Source of the DNA: Shewanella kaireitica
Lineage (GTDB): Bacteria > Pseudomonadota > Gammaproteobacteria > Enterobacterales > Shewanellaceae
Reading direction: 5' to 3'
Length of the DNA stretch: 50,673 nucleotides
Assembly (NCBI RefSeq): GCF_023284045.1
Contig: NZ_JAKIKQ010000026.1
Span: 1 to 50,673, forward strand
Shown piece by piece: positions 1 to 8,756 of the stretch. Every line of letters starts with the position of its first letter. Position 1 is the first letter of the stretch. A program made the translations under genes and the position numbers. The notes below the pieces were generated by a model. The model did no database searches, was not told the origin of the DNA, and worked only from the letters and a program-made list of their open reading frames with translations.

Positions 1-131
1 AACCCGAATCAAGCCAGCCTGAAACAACCTCTTGCCCCAATCAAGAAAAGCAAGGCCAACCCGAATCAAGCCAGCCTGAAACAACCTCTTGCCCCAATCA
101 AGAAAAGCAAGACCAACCGGAATCAAGCCAG
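1..131 (+). repeat. 57-bp tandem repeat inside a coding region
   Basis: Near-identical 57-bp units begin at 1, 58 and 115. The first two are complete and the third is only a partial unit that diverges near 131. Because 57 is 19 codons the reading frame is preserved, giving a 19-residue protein repeat. The copies differ at only a few bases (for example ggcc/gacc before the unit boundary), which suggests recent expansion. More copies may lie to the left of the window. Confidence 0.9.
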
Positions 132-614
132 TCAATAGGACTCAAATCTAAACCTAAAAAAGAACTGGAGGTGATAGCCCTCCCAATACAACTCCGTACT
201 CCTAAACTACCTTTGGTTCGCAAAAAAGCACAAAATATAAAGTCAAAAAAGAAAGCTATATGTCCAAAACGTAAGACACGCCCATCATTAGAATCGATCA
301 AAACCAAACTCGATTTTGATAAAGTATCTAACCTTATATGTAAACAAACTTGCCTCATCGAGCAACAACTGACGAATGTCAAATGCGACATACACAAAAC
401 CAATCAATTGCTTGAAGCTCTATTAATCAACCGCGCAGATATCTTACTTACCTGTACTGCTTTTGCGTACTTACTCGAAGATTTCCAACCCAACGAACGT
501 AAAGCATCCAAGCAAGCAACTAAGTTAATAGCTTATTTAGAATCGACCTCATGTCTTAGAGCTGATTTTATCAACGATATTAATAACCTAATTATTTTAA
601 AACCAACGCGCTAA
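1..614 (+). CDS. 5'-truncated hypothetical protein with 19-residue tandem repeats
   Basis: The frame whose codons begin at base 3 is open from the window edge to the TAA at 612-614, so the gene starts outside the window. A GTG at 171 could be read as a start, but the upstream frame is fully open and encodes repeats, so 171 is probably internal. The visible N-terminal part holds two complete copies of PESSQPETTSCPNQEKQGQ (the second with D for G) and a partial third. A Lys/Arg-rich stretch follows, then a roughly 120-residue region that is probably helical. The repeats are hydrophilic and rich in Ser, Gln, Pro and Glu, like a disordered linker. I do not recognise a family. The next gene, a Rep-like protein, lies about 170 bp downstream in the same orientation. 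Confidence 0.6.
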   Translation, partial: PESSQPETTSCPNQEKQGQPESSQPETTSCPNQEKQDQPESSQSIGLKSKPKKELEVIALPIQLRTPKLPLVRKKAQNIKSKKKAICPKRKTRPSLESIKTKLDFDKVSNLICKQTCLIEQQLTNVKCDIHKTNQLLEALLINRADILLTCTAFAYLLEDFQPNERKASKQATKLIAYLESTSCLRADFINDINNLIILKPTR

Positions 615-787
615 TGAGTAAGAGATGGTTAATAGGCACCTAAACAGGTACCTCTTTCCCATTTCATTCGCTGTTAGCCCACTTTATTACATCACGTTAA
701 ATTTGATAAACAGACACAGATGCAGATAGACAACTCTAACACCTCTATTTAAGTAATTTATCTGCATCCTCAAAGGTTGAAAACACT

Positions 788-2002
788 ATGAAAATCGTTA
801 ATTTGATGAAAACAGTAAGAAAACTATTAAATAAACCCATAAATGCAATTTTGGTTAGCCTTGTCTCCTATATGGCTGGTAATGGTACAGATACAGCAAA
901 ATTCATTAAAGTTTTGCGCAGTAAGCGCATTTGCAGCTATCAGAGTAAATTGCTGAGAAAGTACCTTAAACACCCTAAAAAGTACTTAACCCTAGAAATA
1001 GATAAACTTGACTTCACAGTCTCCTACAACAGAAAAGCAACCAAGTTTATTAAATTTACCACTTGTAAGTCCAAGGGGTTGCTAAAAGTAAGCCCCGACC
1101 TACAGCCCTATATAACTGTAGAAGCCGTACGCATGGATGGTATAAACAGAGGGTTCAAAAAAGGTCAGAAGGACAGGCCACATTACATATTGAAGTTTGA
1201 GGTCAGGGTGAAGGGAAAGCCAGAAGCTGTTCTCTCAATTTATCTTGCAGATGGTAGTAAGAGCAACTACAAAGGTCTTCGCTTTTGCTTTAACCCTCGT
1301 CACTTTAGTGAGTTAGAGTTAGCAGCTGCATTTAACCATATCTACAAAGTGCTAGGGGCTGTTGAGTACAATATTATGATTGCTAAAGCCATAGTAACAA
1401 GGGTTGATGTAGCAGTTAACCTACCCGGTATATCATCAGTATTTTTACTATTCATGCCGCCTCATGGTAACTCTCAACACAGTACTTGCTATCCAGAAGC
1501 TGAGGACGCTATTTGTGAAACGTTATATATAGGTCCCTTTCCTAAGGAAGACGACTTTGACCGTACTCGCAAGAGTAAGTACAGAATATACTGCTGGCTT
1601 CTGAATAAGCTAAACAGTGGCTGCAAGCTTAATGTCAGTGAACATACCGTAGCAGCCCGATTAGAGTACGAACTTAACTGCTGGGATAACCAACGGGGTT
1701 TGATGCTAACGAACTTAAACAATGCATTGGTTAAGCTTGATGGCTTACGGATTATTGACCCACTCGACTTCCACCATATACCTGAAAAGTGGCACAAAGA
1801 ACTCCTGGTAAACAAGACTATTATGAATATCCGAAGAAGACTTCATTACCTGAAAAGTAGGCTAAACAGACATAATGGGTTTAACCTATTATCTCTAAAC
1901 AGTCGCTGGACAGCACAAGAGCAGGCGAAGGCTCTCATTGAATTGAAGCCTATATTGGCAACTCCTAAGTCCAAGTTCAAGGAGTTCAATGATGAAGCTT
2001 AA
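788..2002 (+). CDS. putative Rep_trans-like replication initiator or MobT-type relaxase
   Basis: This 404-aa protein resembles the Rep_trans (pT181 RepC/MobT) replication-initiation families in motif order. It has RVDVAVN near residue 205, ETLYIGPF near 244, RIYCW near 266 and RLEYEL near 291. In those families the Tyr of the R-I-Y motif attacks DNA at the nick site. The match is by pattern only: the usual Lys just after R-I-Y-x is not in place here. The likely job is nicking at an origin for rolling-circle replication or transfer of the island. Its last codons overlap the start of a UvrD-like helicase gene by 14 nt, so the two are probably co-translated. Start ATG 788 fits but has only a weak ribosome binding site. 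Confidence 0.5.
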   Translation: MKIVNLMKTVRKLLNKPINAILVSLVSYMAGNGTDTAKFIKVLRSKRICSYQSKLLRKYLKHPKKYLTLEIDKLDFTVSYNRKATKFIKFTTCKSKGLLKVSPDLQPYITVEAVRMDGINRGFKKGQKDRPHYILKFEVRVKGKPEAVLSIYLADGSKSNYKGLRFCFNPRHFSELELAAAFNHIYKVLGAVEYNIMIAKAIVTRVDVAVNLPGISSVFLLFMPPHGNSQHSTCYPEAEDAICETLYIGPFPKEDDFDRTRKSKYRIYCWLLNKLNSGCKLNVSEHTVAARLEYELNCWDNQRGLMLTNLNNALVKLDGLRIIDPLDFHHIPEKWHKELLVNKTIMNIRRRLHYLKSRLNRHNGFNLLSLNSRWTAQEQAKALIELKPILATPKSKFKEFNDEA

Positions 2003-3383
2003 TACTGAACAGAAAGAGGCTGTTAATTGCGATATCGCAAGACATGCAAAGGTGGTGGCAGGGGCTGGAACAGGTAAAACAGGAGTACTCGTAGCCCGAG
2101 CTGTTCACTTAGTAACATGTCATAGAGTTCACCTCAGAGAAATCCGCTTAGTCGCCTTTACTAAGAACGCATCTAAAGTGATGAACAAGAGAATTAAAAA
2201 AACTTTAGGCTTGGGGACCTCTAGAGTAGCCACAACATTCCATTCATTTTGCATGCGCATACTTAAAAATTGCCCACAATCTAAGCTTGCGAAATTTACT
2301 ACTCTCGATGAAGAACAGTTGTGTTCAATTATCAAAGACTGCATGAGGGGGGTTGATCCAAAATTAATTAACAAAGCTACTCGTGCTGTTGAAGTAATGA
2401 ATAAGGCACGCATAAACCAAGAGTGCCCAGTGCAAGCGCTTAAAGATCGTTACCAATTCAACGTGAAGCAAGCAGAGCTACTAATAAACCTATATGCAGC
2501 AGCTAAACGGAAGGCAATGAAATTAGATTATTGCGATATGCTATTTGAAGCCGACAAGTTACTTAGTAATGAAAAAGCCGCTAAATGGACTGTAGAGCAT
2601 TGCCGTTACATGTTGATAGATGAGGCGCAGGACTTAAATACCCCCCAATGGTCTATTGTGGATAAACTAATCTGCAATGGCACAAAAGTGTTCTGTGTAG
2701 GTGATCCTGCCCAGTCTATATTTGAATTTAGCGGGGGAGTTGTTGAGAAGTTTATTGATTTTGATTCTATGTACAAAGGAACTCAAACTTATTACTTATC
2801 TGAGAATTACCGATCTTCTCCAGAGATTGTAGAAGTTAGCAACTGGTATAGAAAGCAAATCAACAAGCAGATGAACATCGTTAGCACTAATTGCCCTTCG
2901 GCCTCTAAACCAACTATAGCTGACTTTGACAGCCTGCAAGAAACATCTGCTTGGCTTGCAAACAAACTCAAGATAAAGAAGCTCGATGGCACCAAATTAA
3001 GTCAAATAGCAATTCTTATTCGGGGATCCAAGCAGGGAGATGTAATAAAGAAAGCTCTTGAAGAAGCGAAAATTCCAATCAAGAAAAAAGGTGTTAAGAA
3101 TGGAGTTTCGATTATCACTATACACAAAGCCAAAGGCCGAGAGTGGCCTACCTGTTATCTAATTGACCCGAGACTGACTGCTAGCCAATGGGGGACATAT
3201 TTGAACAATAAACAAACCGAACATTGTCTGTGGTATGTTGCAATCACCAGAGCAAAAAAAGAGCTGGTGATATGTAGCTCTACTTCAAGACAGGCTGCAT
3301 ATAGTGGTGCTAAAAAGTCTGATAAATTCATCATTGACGACACACCTAGTAGGCTACTTCAGTTTGACAGTAGCACAATATAG
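1989..3383 (+). CDS. short UvrD/PcrA-like superfamily 1A DNA helicase
   Basis: This is an ATP-dependent 3'-5' DNA helicase of the UvrD/Rep/PcrA family with the motif set in order. It has a Q-motif (LNTEQKEAV), Walker A GAGTGKT near residue 25, motif II DEAQD at 211, motif III GDPAQSIFEFSGG, motif IV ENYRSS, motif V ITIHKAKGREW and motif VI YVAITRAKKE near 416. At 464 aa it is much shorter than UvrD or PcrA (about 720 aa), so the 1B/2B subdomains must be reduced. A strong AAGGAG lies just before the tandem ATG codons at 1989 and 1992, inside the end of the Rep-like gene. The coupling suggests it unwinds DNA nicked by that protein, as PcrA does for RepC/RepD plasmids and ICEBs1. Confidence 0.85.
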   Translation: MMKLNTEQKEAVNCDIARHAKVVAGAGTGKTGVLVARAVHLVTCHRVHLREIRLVAFTKNASKVMNKRIKKTLGLGTSRVATTFHSFCMRILKNCPQSKLAKFTTLDEEQLCSIIKDCMRGVDPKLINKATRAVEVMNKARINQECPVQALKDRYQFNVKQAELLINLYAAAKRKAMKLDYCDMLFEADKLLSNEKAAKWTVEHCRYMLIDEAQDLNTPQWSIVDKLICNGTKVFCVGDPAQSIFEFSGGVVEKFIDFDSMYKGTQTYYLSENYRSSPEIVEVSNWYRKQINKQMNIVSTNCPSASKPTIADFDSLQETSAWLANKLKIKKLDGTKLSQIAILIRGSKQGDVIKKALEEAKIPIKKKGVKNGVSIITIHKAKGREWPTCYLIDPRLTASQWGTYLNNKQTEHCLWYVAITRAKKELVICSSTSRQAAYSGAKKSDKFIIDDTPSRLLQFDSSTI

Positions 3384-3616
3384 TAACTGGCCTAGCTATC
3401 ATGCTGACAGCCTACTGTAGATAAACTCACGACAATCATGGTTCTAAAGTCGCTTAATTCATGCTCTAGGGTGTGTTTTAAGCTGCCTTTGCGGGTCTAT
3501 TTTTTCGTCGTGTGTAGTGATACTGAAACATGAAATGCGACAATTTTCACCATAATCAGACAAGAGCTAGCCCACTTCCGGTTAGTGTACGTTACCGTGA
3601 AGTTGATAGTTTACGT

Positions 3617-4897
3617 TCACACCTCAAGACTCAGTTCATCCAAGAGATTGCCATTGAACGGCCAAGGCACCCCACCTTTGCGGCATATCAAACGTAAATC
3701 AGGTTCCAATCTTAAGAAGTGCTTTCTAATAGAAGCGCTTGCATTTGCAGCCCGTAACCACTCTTGCTCTTTTTTCTTTAAAAGAGCCTCTCTTTTCAGA
3801 AGGTTAATCTCCAATTCATTTATTTCTTCGACCTTTTTATTAACCACTTCTAGCTCTGTTTTAGATGTAGATAATAAGCTAGAGGTAGATGCCAATAGGC
3901 TTTCGGCATCAGCTTGCTCTGCAATCAAGTCCTTATACTTTACTTTAAGTTTACGAGTGAATTTTTCCTCGATCAACTCAAGTTTACTCGTATTTTGAGC
4001 ATCAAGCTGCCTTAGATATTCTTCTTCCATTGCCTTCATTGTATTTGTAAATGATGAACGTGCGGCATCAATATGTCTTAACTTTTCATTTCTCAACTCT
4101 TGAATTTGAACTGAAACATAAGATAGTTCATCTGTAAGGGTTTTCATCCTATTCTGGTTGTCTTCATATCTATAACTGAAAGAATTAATATAATCACACT
4201 TTTGATTTATTTCGTCTTCTAACAGACTGTGCTGGATTCTAAGCTTTTTATTCTTTTCTATTAATGTTTTTGAGACAGCTCTCTCATGATTTTGAAACTG
4301 TTCGGCAATTACACCTACTGGGGCTACTGATATCCAATTAAAGCTGGTTCGGCAGAGGTGCCGCTCAATATGTTTGTCAGAAATACGATCCTCAAGCAAG
4401 GTGAACTCACTAAAATCAATTTCTACAACAGAAGCATTTGCGGCCTTATATTCTGAAACTTTCTTTCTATCAACTTCATGTGTAACCTTAACTTCAATAA
4501 GTATCCTTTCCCCACGACAATAACCCGTTACATCAGGTATGCGCTTTGTTGGCCTTAAACTTTTTTCTAGCTGAATTTCATCGAAGTTTAACGTGAACAT
4601 AGTCGGATTACTGAAGCCTAGTGGCACTGTTAGCTTTCTATGTGTATCCAGGTACTTTTTAACTCTAAGGTGTATTTCACTTTCACCACTCCATTGGCAG
4701 TTTTCTTTATCAGACTCTTGGTGGTGAGCAAAATGCCATTGTTTGACCTTGCCCTGCTTTGCGGATAGTCGACCGTGGCAATCTATACAAACACATTCAC
4801 AACCTAAACCATTTTCAACATCTTCAACTGAAACAAAGTTTTCTTCGTTGTTCAGTGCATATGTCATTTTTACAGCCTGAAACTGACTCATCTCCAC
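3617..4897 (-). CDS. CoiA-like nuclease with coiled-coil C-terminus
   Basis: The N-terminal part resembles competence CoiA-like proteins. It has a zinc-finger-like CxxC (C37, C40) followed by WHFAH (54-58), then a PD-(D/E)xK-type nuclease core with P121-D122 and E135-V-K137 followed by T-H. From about residue 200 to 400 the sequence is rich in Glu, Lys, Gln and Leu and looks like a long coiled coil. I chose the GTG start at 4897, which has AGGGA upstream; an ATG four codons... more exactly two codons in, at 4891, is the alternative. The gene is on its own, opposite to its neighbours and convergent with the helicase gene. CoiA acts in natural transformation in Firmicutes. In a gammaproteobacterial island the role is unknown and could be DNA processing or defence. 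Confidence 0.7.
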   Translation of the reverse strand: MEMSQFQAVKMTYALNNEENFVSVEDVENGLGCECVCIDCHGRLSAKQGKVKQWHFAHHQESDKENCQWSGESEIHLRVKKYLDTHRKLTVPLGFSNPTMFTLNFDEIQLEKSLRPTKRIPDVTGYCRGERILIEVKVTHEVDRKKVSEYKAANASVVEIDFSEFTLLEDRISDKHIERHLCRTSFNWISVAPVGVIAEQFQNHERAVSKTLIEKNKKLRIQHSLLEDEINQKCDYINSFSYRYEDNQNRMKTLTDELSYVSVQIQELRNEKLRHIDAARSSFTNTMKAMEEEYLRQLDAQNTSKLELIEEKFTRKLKVKYKDLIAEQADAESLLASTSSLLSTSKTELEVVNKKVEEINELEINLLKREALLKKKEQEWLRAANASASIRKHFLRLEPDLRLICRKGGVPWPFNGNLLDELSLEV

Positions 4898-5070
4898 ATT
4901 TTCCCTAATGCTTTGAACATGAATAAATCAGCCCGGAAATTGAGCTTGTAGAGACTTTACCATTTTCCACTCGCTGAACAATCATTTACACACTAGAACA
5001 ACTGGTTTAACAACTTTACCTCATGAAAACTAACCGTCTGAAAGCACCACTAAAACCGCTCTCAACAGCC

Positions 5071-5106
5071 TGATATAATAGTGTTATCAGCACGAAGCTC
5101 TTCGTG
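5071..5106 (+). promoter_or_regulatory. extended -10 promoter and stem-loop upstream of the recombinase operon
   Basis: TGATATAAT at 5071-5079 is a good extended -10 element and sits in a short inverted repeat (TGATA at 5071, TATCA at 5085). A hairpin CACGAAG-CT-CTTCGTG follows at 5091-5106, 19 bp before the ATG at 5126. No convincing -35 is visible. The arrangement suggests a promoter with an operator or leader hairpin; function is inferred. Confidence 0.45.
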
Positions 5107-5125
5107 TTCTATCTAGGCTCCCCTT

Positions 5126-6055
5126 ATGAATAATCAAACTCCAACGGCGTTGCTTTTGTCACGCCTTGCGCCCAGTGGGCGTAGACCATTGCGCTGTCAA
5201 TTAAACACCGTACGCAAGCTACTCAAGTGGAAAGGTGAAGTAGAGTCACAGCCCTTTCACACGTTGAATTACGCTCAAATCGAATACGTAAAACGCCATA
5301 AGCTGGATGATGGGAAATCACCTCGGACGATTAACTTAGTACTGTTCGCACTTAAGGCTATCGTCAAGACAGGCTTCCTGATGGGAGTGGTCGACGATAT
5401 GCAATGGCGTCAAGTGCAAGCGGTTAAGCGACTTCCCATCAACCCAAGTAGCCGAGGTAAGGCATTATCATCCGACTGTGTTAGCCAATTAATTACTACC
5501 TGCTATTTGGATAAACGGTACATAGGTAAACGGGACTGTTGTATCTTGGCGTTGTTCCTAAGTACTGGCTTGAGGCGCTTTGAGTTAGCCAACCTAACTG
5601 TCAGTGATATTAACCTTGATAAGTACACTCTTACCGTTAAGTCCGGCAAGGGTAAAAAACCACGCAACCAACCCATCCCAATGTGGGCGTTAACCTATAT
5701 CGAAAACTGGCTAAGGGTTAGGACTCATCAACAAGGTGACCTGTTTAATCCCATCTGGAACAATGTAATAAAACATGGTCGCGGCCTTAGTAGTGCAGCC
5801 CTATACCAGATAGTTAAAGCACGTACCCTAGCCAACACAGGCATCAATATTTCACCACACGATTTACGCCGCACGTTCATTACCGAACTACTCAACCAGA
5901 AAGTCGATTTAAGCACCGCCAGTAAGCTTGCAGGTCACGCAAATGTTACCACTACTCAGATTTATGATAAGCGTGATGAATCAGTAATGAGAGAGGCGAT
6001 TGATCAGCTGAGCTACCAACTTAATGACCCGCAAGCTGGAGGTGAGGATGACTAG
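5126..6055 (+). CDS. tyrosine recombinase (XerC/D-like), 309 aa
   Basis: This is a site-specific recombinase of the tyrosine family. An N-terminal SAM-like DNA-binding half is followed by the catalytic domain, which has Arg at about R150 (STGLRRFEL), a Lys in the SGKGKK beta-turn, HxxR at H245-R248 (SPHDLRRTF), His at H271 (AGHANVTTTQIY) and nucleophile Y280. All active-site residues appear present. It is separate from the 590-aa recombinase at the island edge, so it could resolve dimers, mediate another rearrangement, or be the integrase of a nested element. It overlaps the downstream AAA+ gene by 8 nt, which points to a functional link with that ATPase. Confidence 0.9.
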   Translation: MNNQTPTALLLSRLAPSGRRPLRCQLNTVRKLLKWKGEVESQPFHTLNYAQIEYVKRHKLDDGKSPRTINLVLFALKAIVKTGFLMGVVDDMQWRQVQAVKRLPINPSSRGKALSSDCVSQLITTCYLDKRYIGKRDCCILALFLSTGLRRFELANLTVSDINLDKYTLTVKSGKGKKPRNQPIPMWALTYIENWLRVRTHQQGDLFNPIWNNVIKHGRGLSSAALYQIVKARTLANTGINISPHDLRRTFITELLNQKVDLSTASKLAGHANVTTTQIYDKRDESVMREAIDQLSYQLNDPQAGGEDD

Positions 6056-8102
6056 GCTTCATACACCGTTGGCCGAAGATAATTTGATATTGGAAGTATC
6101 ACAAATACAGTCACACCAAAGTAGTGCAACCGGCTACGCCTATAGCGCCCTCGCCTCTGGTTATGTCGATGATACTGACCTTCAGGAACTCAACAGCCGC
6201 ATGATAAAAGTAGTGTGCGGCAAAGGTATCAGGTTAGGCGCAGGCAACAATCTCAACAATCTAAAGCAGCACCTCAAGCAACAATGTCTTCAGGAAAATA
6301 CCATTAACCTAGACCACAACTGCAAGTTACTTTCCCAAGGGTTAGGCTTGCCAAGTGACGGTTGGAAGGTGGTAAAATTTATTGCGGTGATGAATGTTAA
6401 CCGAGGCTTATTTGACCTCATCAACAAGATATTACCAGAGGACAATTACGCCAATGCGATGTTCGCCTACACGTTAGATATACCTGAGGCTAAGCTGGTT
6501 GAAGTCTTAAAGGTGCTGGTGTCTACTGGGCTGTTTGACCAGTTCTTCGATAGTAGCCTCATTGATTTCATGAACCTACCGCAGGCTATCACTAGCTTAC
6601 TGCTCGGTAACAAGGTGGATGAGTACATCAATCTTATTGAGCCGTTCATACAATCTAAACCTAAATCAGAACTGAAGTTACGCCACTTTAGCCACCTAGA
6701 GTGTGACACCTTGCTGCAGTTCTTAGACAACAGTATCAATCAGTCCATGCAGGGAATTAACATCCTTTTCTACGGCTTGCCCGGCACAGGTAAGACCGAA
6801 CTAGCCAAAGTGCTGGCAGATAAAACACACTCGCACCTTTTCGCCATTAAGCCCATAGGCGATGAAATGCCAGAAGAGCGTGCTAGGTTCAAGAAGCAAG
6901 CCTTCAGCTCTAACCTTAGGCTGCAATACCTCACGCTAGTGCAACGGTTGGCCTCCCCTGATGAAAAGACCTTACTGCTCATTGATGAGTGTGAAGATAT
7001 CTTTGAGCAAAGCCTTTCTCATCGTGGTTATGGCAAGGATATGCTGCATGAGCTGATGGAAAAAAACACGATGCCAACCCTTTGGATCACCAACCACATA
7101 GATGTTATTCCTCATAGCTGCATACGCCGCTTCACCTATGTCCTCAATGTCACGATTCCTGACAACCGCGTTATGGAAAGCTGGATGGACAACAGCTTCA
7201 AGGGGCTAAGGGTATCCAAGGTATTTAAACGCCAACTGGCCAAGCAACCAGAACTAACACCAGCTCACATCACTAACGCAGCTTTCGTCACTCACAACAC
7301 CATGCTGACAGGTAAGGCTGCCGAGCATAATATTGAAACAATGATAAAGAGTAGCTTAACGGCTTGCGGCCATAACACTCACACTCAGGGATATAAGCCA
7401 CAGTTACCCTTCTCTACCGAGTACCTCAATATCAAAGGGGGCAACCAATCGATTACCCAGCTAGAACAATCTTTAGGTAAAACATGCGATATCCGCACTC
7501 TGCTATTAGGCCCTCCAGGCACAGGTAAAACAGCAGTCGTTGAGTACTTAGCTAGCACCTGTAACCGTGAGCTAGTAACGATTAGGTGTTCCGATGTACT
7601 AGGTAAGTACGTAGGCGAAAGTGAGAAAAATATCGCTCGGATTTTTCAAGAGGCCAACGAAAGCAACAGCATCTTATTCTTTGATGAGGTGGACAGCCTA
7701 CTCCTAGACCGAGGCGGCTTAAACGCAAGCTGGGAGATACAGCAAGTGAATGAACTGCTATCTCAGATGGAGTGTTTCAATCAGCCATTCTTTGCTGCTA
7801 CGAATTACTCAGAACGTCTAGACAGAGCTGTGATGCGTCGATTTGATTTCAAGTTATCATTTGATTATCTAGCAGAAAAACAAGCTCAGGATCTCTTCCT
7901 CGACGTTACAGCTAGCCATAAGCTTTCGACTCAAACACTTAACTCGCTAGACTCACTTAAACTGTTGACCCCCGGCGACTTTTCAATATTAAAGCGCCGA
8001 CAGAAACTGCATAGCGTAAAACTCACAACAGAGGAATGCTTAGCAATCCTTACCACCGAGAACAATAGTAAACCCGGCAACATAACCATCGGCTTCAAGT
8101 AG
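6048..8102 (+). CDS. double AAA+ ATPase (Cdc48/FtsH-like modules) coupled to recombinase
   Basis: The protein has two AAA+ modules. The first has Walker A GLPGTGKT (about residues 243-250) and Walker B LLLIDE (about 309-314). The second has Walker A GPPGTGKT (about 488-495), a GKYVGESE pore-loop-like stretch, Walker B LFFDEVD (about 541-547) and a likely arginine finger in MRRFD. I chose ATG 6048 because GGAGGTGA lies just upstream; an in-frame ATG at 6024 would lengthen it by 8 residues. Roughly the first 230 residues carry no motif I recognise. Double-ring ATPases remodel protein complexes, so it may remodel the recombinase or a replication complex. No protease domain is seen. The substrate is unknown. 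Confidence 0.8.
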   Translation: MTRLHTPLAEDNLILEVSQIQSHQSSATGYAYSALASGYVDDTDLQELNSRMIKVVCGKGIRLGAGNNLNNLKQHLKQQCLQENTINLDHNCKLLSQGLGLPSDGWKVVKFIAVMNVNRGLFDLINKILPEDNYANAMFAYTLDIPEAKLVEVLKVLVSTGLFDQFFDSSLIDFMNLPQAITSLLLGNKVDEYINLIEPFIQSKPKSELKLRHFSHLECDTLLQFLDNSINQSMQGINILFYGLPGTGKTELAKVLADKTHSHLFAIKPIGDEMPEERARFKKQAFSSNLRLQYLTLVQRLASPDEKTLLLIDECEDIFEQSLSHRGYGKDMLHELMEKNTMPTLWITNHIDVIPHSCIRRFTYVLNVTIPDNRVMESWMDNSFKGLRVSKVFKRQLAKQPELTPAHITNAAFVTHNTMLTGKAAEHNIETMIKSSLTACGHNTHTQGYKPQLPFSTEYLNIKGGNQSITQLEQSLGKTCDIRTLLLGPPGTGKTAVVEYLASTCNRELVTIRCSDVLGKYVGESEKNIARIFQEANESNSILFFDEVDSLLLDRGGLNASWEIQQVNELLSQMECFNQPFFAATNYSERLDRAVMRRFDFKLSFDYLAEKQAQDLFLDVTASHKLSTQTLNSLDSLKLLTPGDFSILKRRQKLHSVKLTTEECLAILTTENNSKPGNITIGFK

Positions 8103-8201
8103 TCACGACCACAGTAAGTAACACCCGATTCAATACCATAATGTCTAACCCAATTCAGGGCTAGGCATCTATTCGTACACCCACAATTAAAGGTAATCAT
8201 C

Positions 8202-8660
8202 ATGCCAACATCATTATTGAGTTCACTCAAGGTCACTGCTCGCCCTGAAGACGGTAGCAGTAATCCGCTCGTCCAGCGTAGAGAGAAACTACTCACCAAG
8301 TTAGGTCAACAAAAGATATTGGCCACGGCTCTTATCGAACAAGAAGTGCATACCTTCTACCGCGAGAAATGGGTAAAAAATGAAGAGACAGGCGAGAAGG
8401 AAAAAGTAAAAGTACCGAAGAAAGTTAGCCCTTGGTTCTACAAGCGTAACAACCGCTACTACCTAGAAGTTCGCAGTAGCAATAGGCCACTGGAACTACA
8501 AAAAGGAATGCACGCCATTGAGGTAGGCGAAGAAGATGCGTTAGTGACAACAATTGAGACCATTATCCAAGCTGTGGTCGCTGGCGAACTAGACCCTTTG
8601 CTCACTAAAGGCAAAAAGCCGGGCGCGGCAAAAGAGAAAACTAACAGTAAAAACCAGTAA
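8202..8660 (+). CDS. DUF6641-like protein
   Basis: This small basic 152-aa protein resembles the DUF6641 family, which is often found in integrative elements. Shared features are an N-terminal LSSLKVTARPE...NPLVQRREKLLTKL segment, a central VKVPKKVSPWFYKRNNRYYLEVR segment, and a C-terminal acidic helix ending in a Lys-rich tail. The function is unknown to me; a nucleic-acid-binding accessory role is only a guess from charge and context. It follows the AAA+ gene by 99 bp in the same direction. An AAAGG sequence lies before ATG 8202. Confidence 0.6.
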   Translation: MPTSLLSSLKVTARPEDGSSNPLVQRREKLLTKLGQQKILATALIEQEVHTFYREKWVKNEETGEKEKVKVPKKVSPWFYKRNNRYYLEVRSSNRPLELQKGMHAIEVGEEDALVTTIETIIQAVVAGELDPLLTKGKKPGAAKEKTNSKNQ

Positions 8661-8695
8661 GCAAACAGCCCCACTCCCCTTACCCCCTAATGTTC

Positions 8696-8730
8696 AAAGC
8701 TTAAGCCTGATATGAGTCAGGCCAAGCTTT
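8696..8730 (+). terminator. two-part stem-loop after the DUF6641-like gene
   Basis: AAAGCTT (8696-8702) pairs with AAGCTTT (8724-8730), and inside it GCCTGA (8705-8710) pairs with TCAGGC (8717-8722) around a 6-nt loop. There is no long U tract. It could be a terminator or a processing/regulatory hairpin before the DUF2787 gene. Confidence 0.45.
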
Positions 8731-8756
8731 CACTTGCCTAACTAACGGACGTCACA

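Noticed and set aside
1..131. CRISPR array at the left edge
   Set aside because: The 57-bp units abut directly with no unique spacers and keep an open reading frame; they are a coding tandem repeat.
98..403. Minus-strand reading frame of 101 codons
   Set aside because: It lies antisense to the repeat-bearing gene, whose frame is open from the window edge, and has no ribosome binding site.
3585..3998. Plus-strand reading frame of 137 codons
   Set aside because: It is antisense to the 3' part of the CoiA-like gene; its Ser/Leu-rich translation looks like the reverse of a coiled-coil region.
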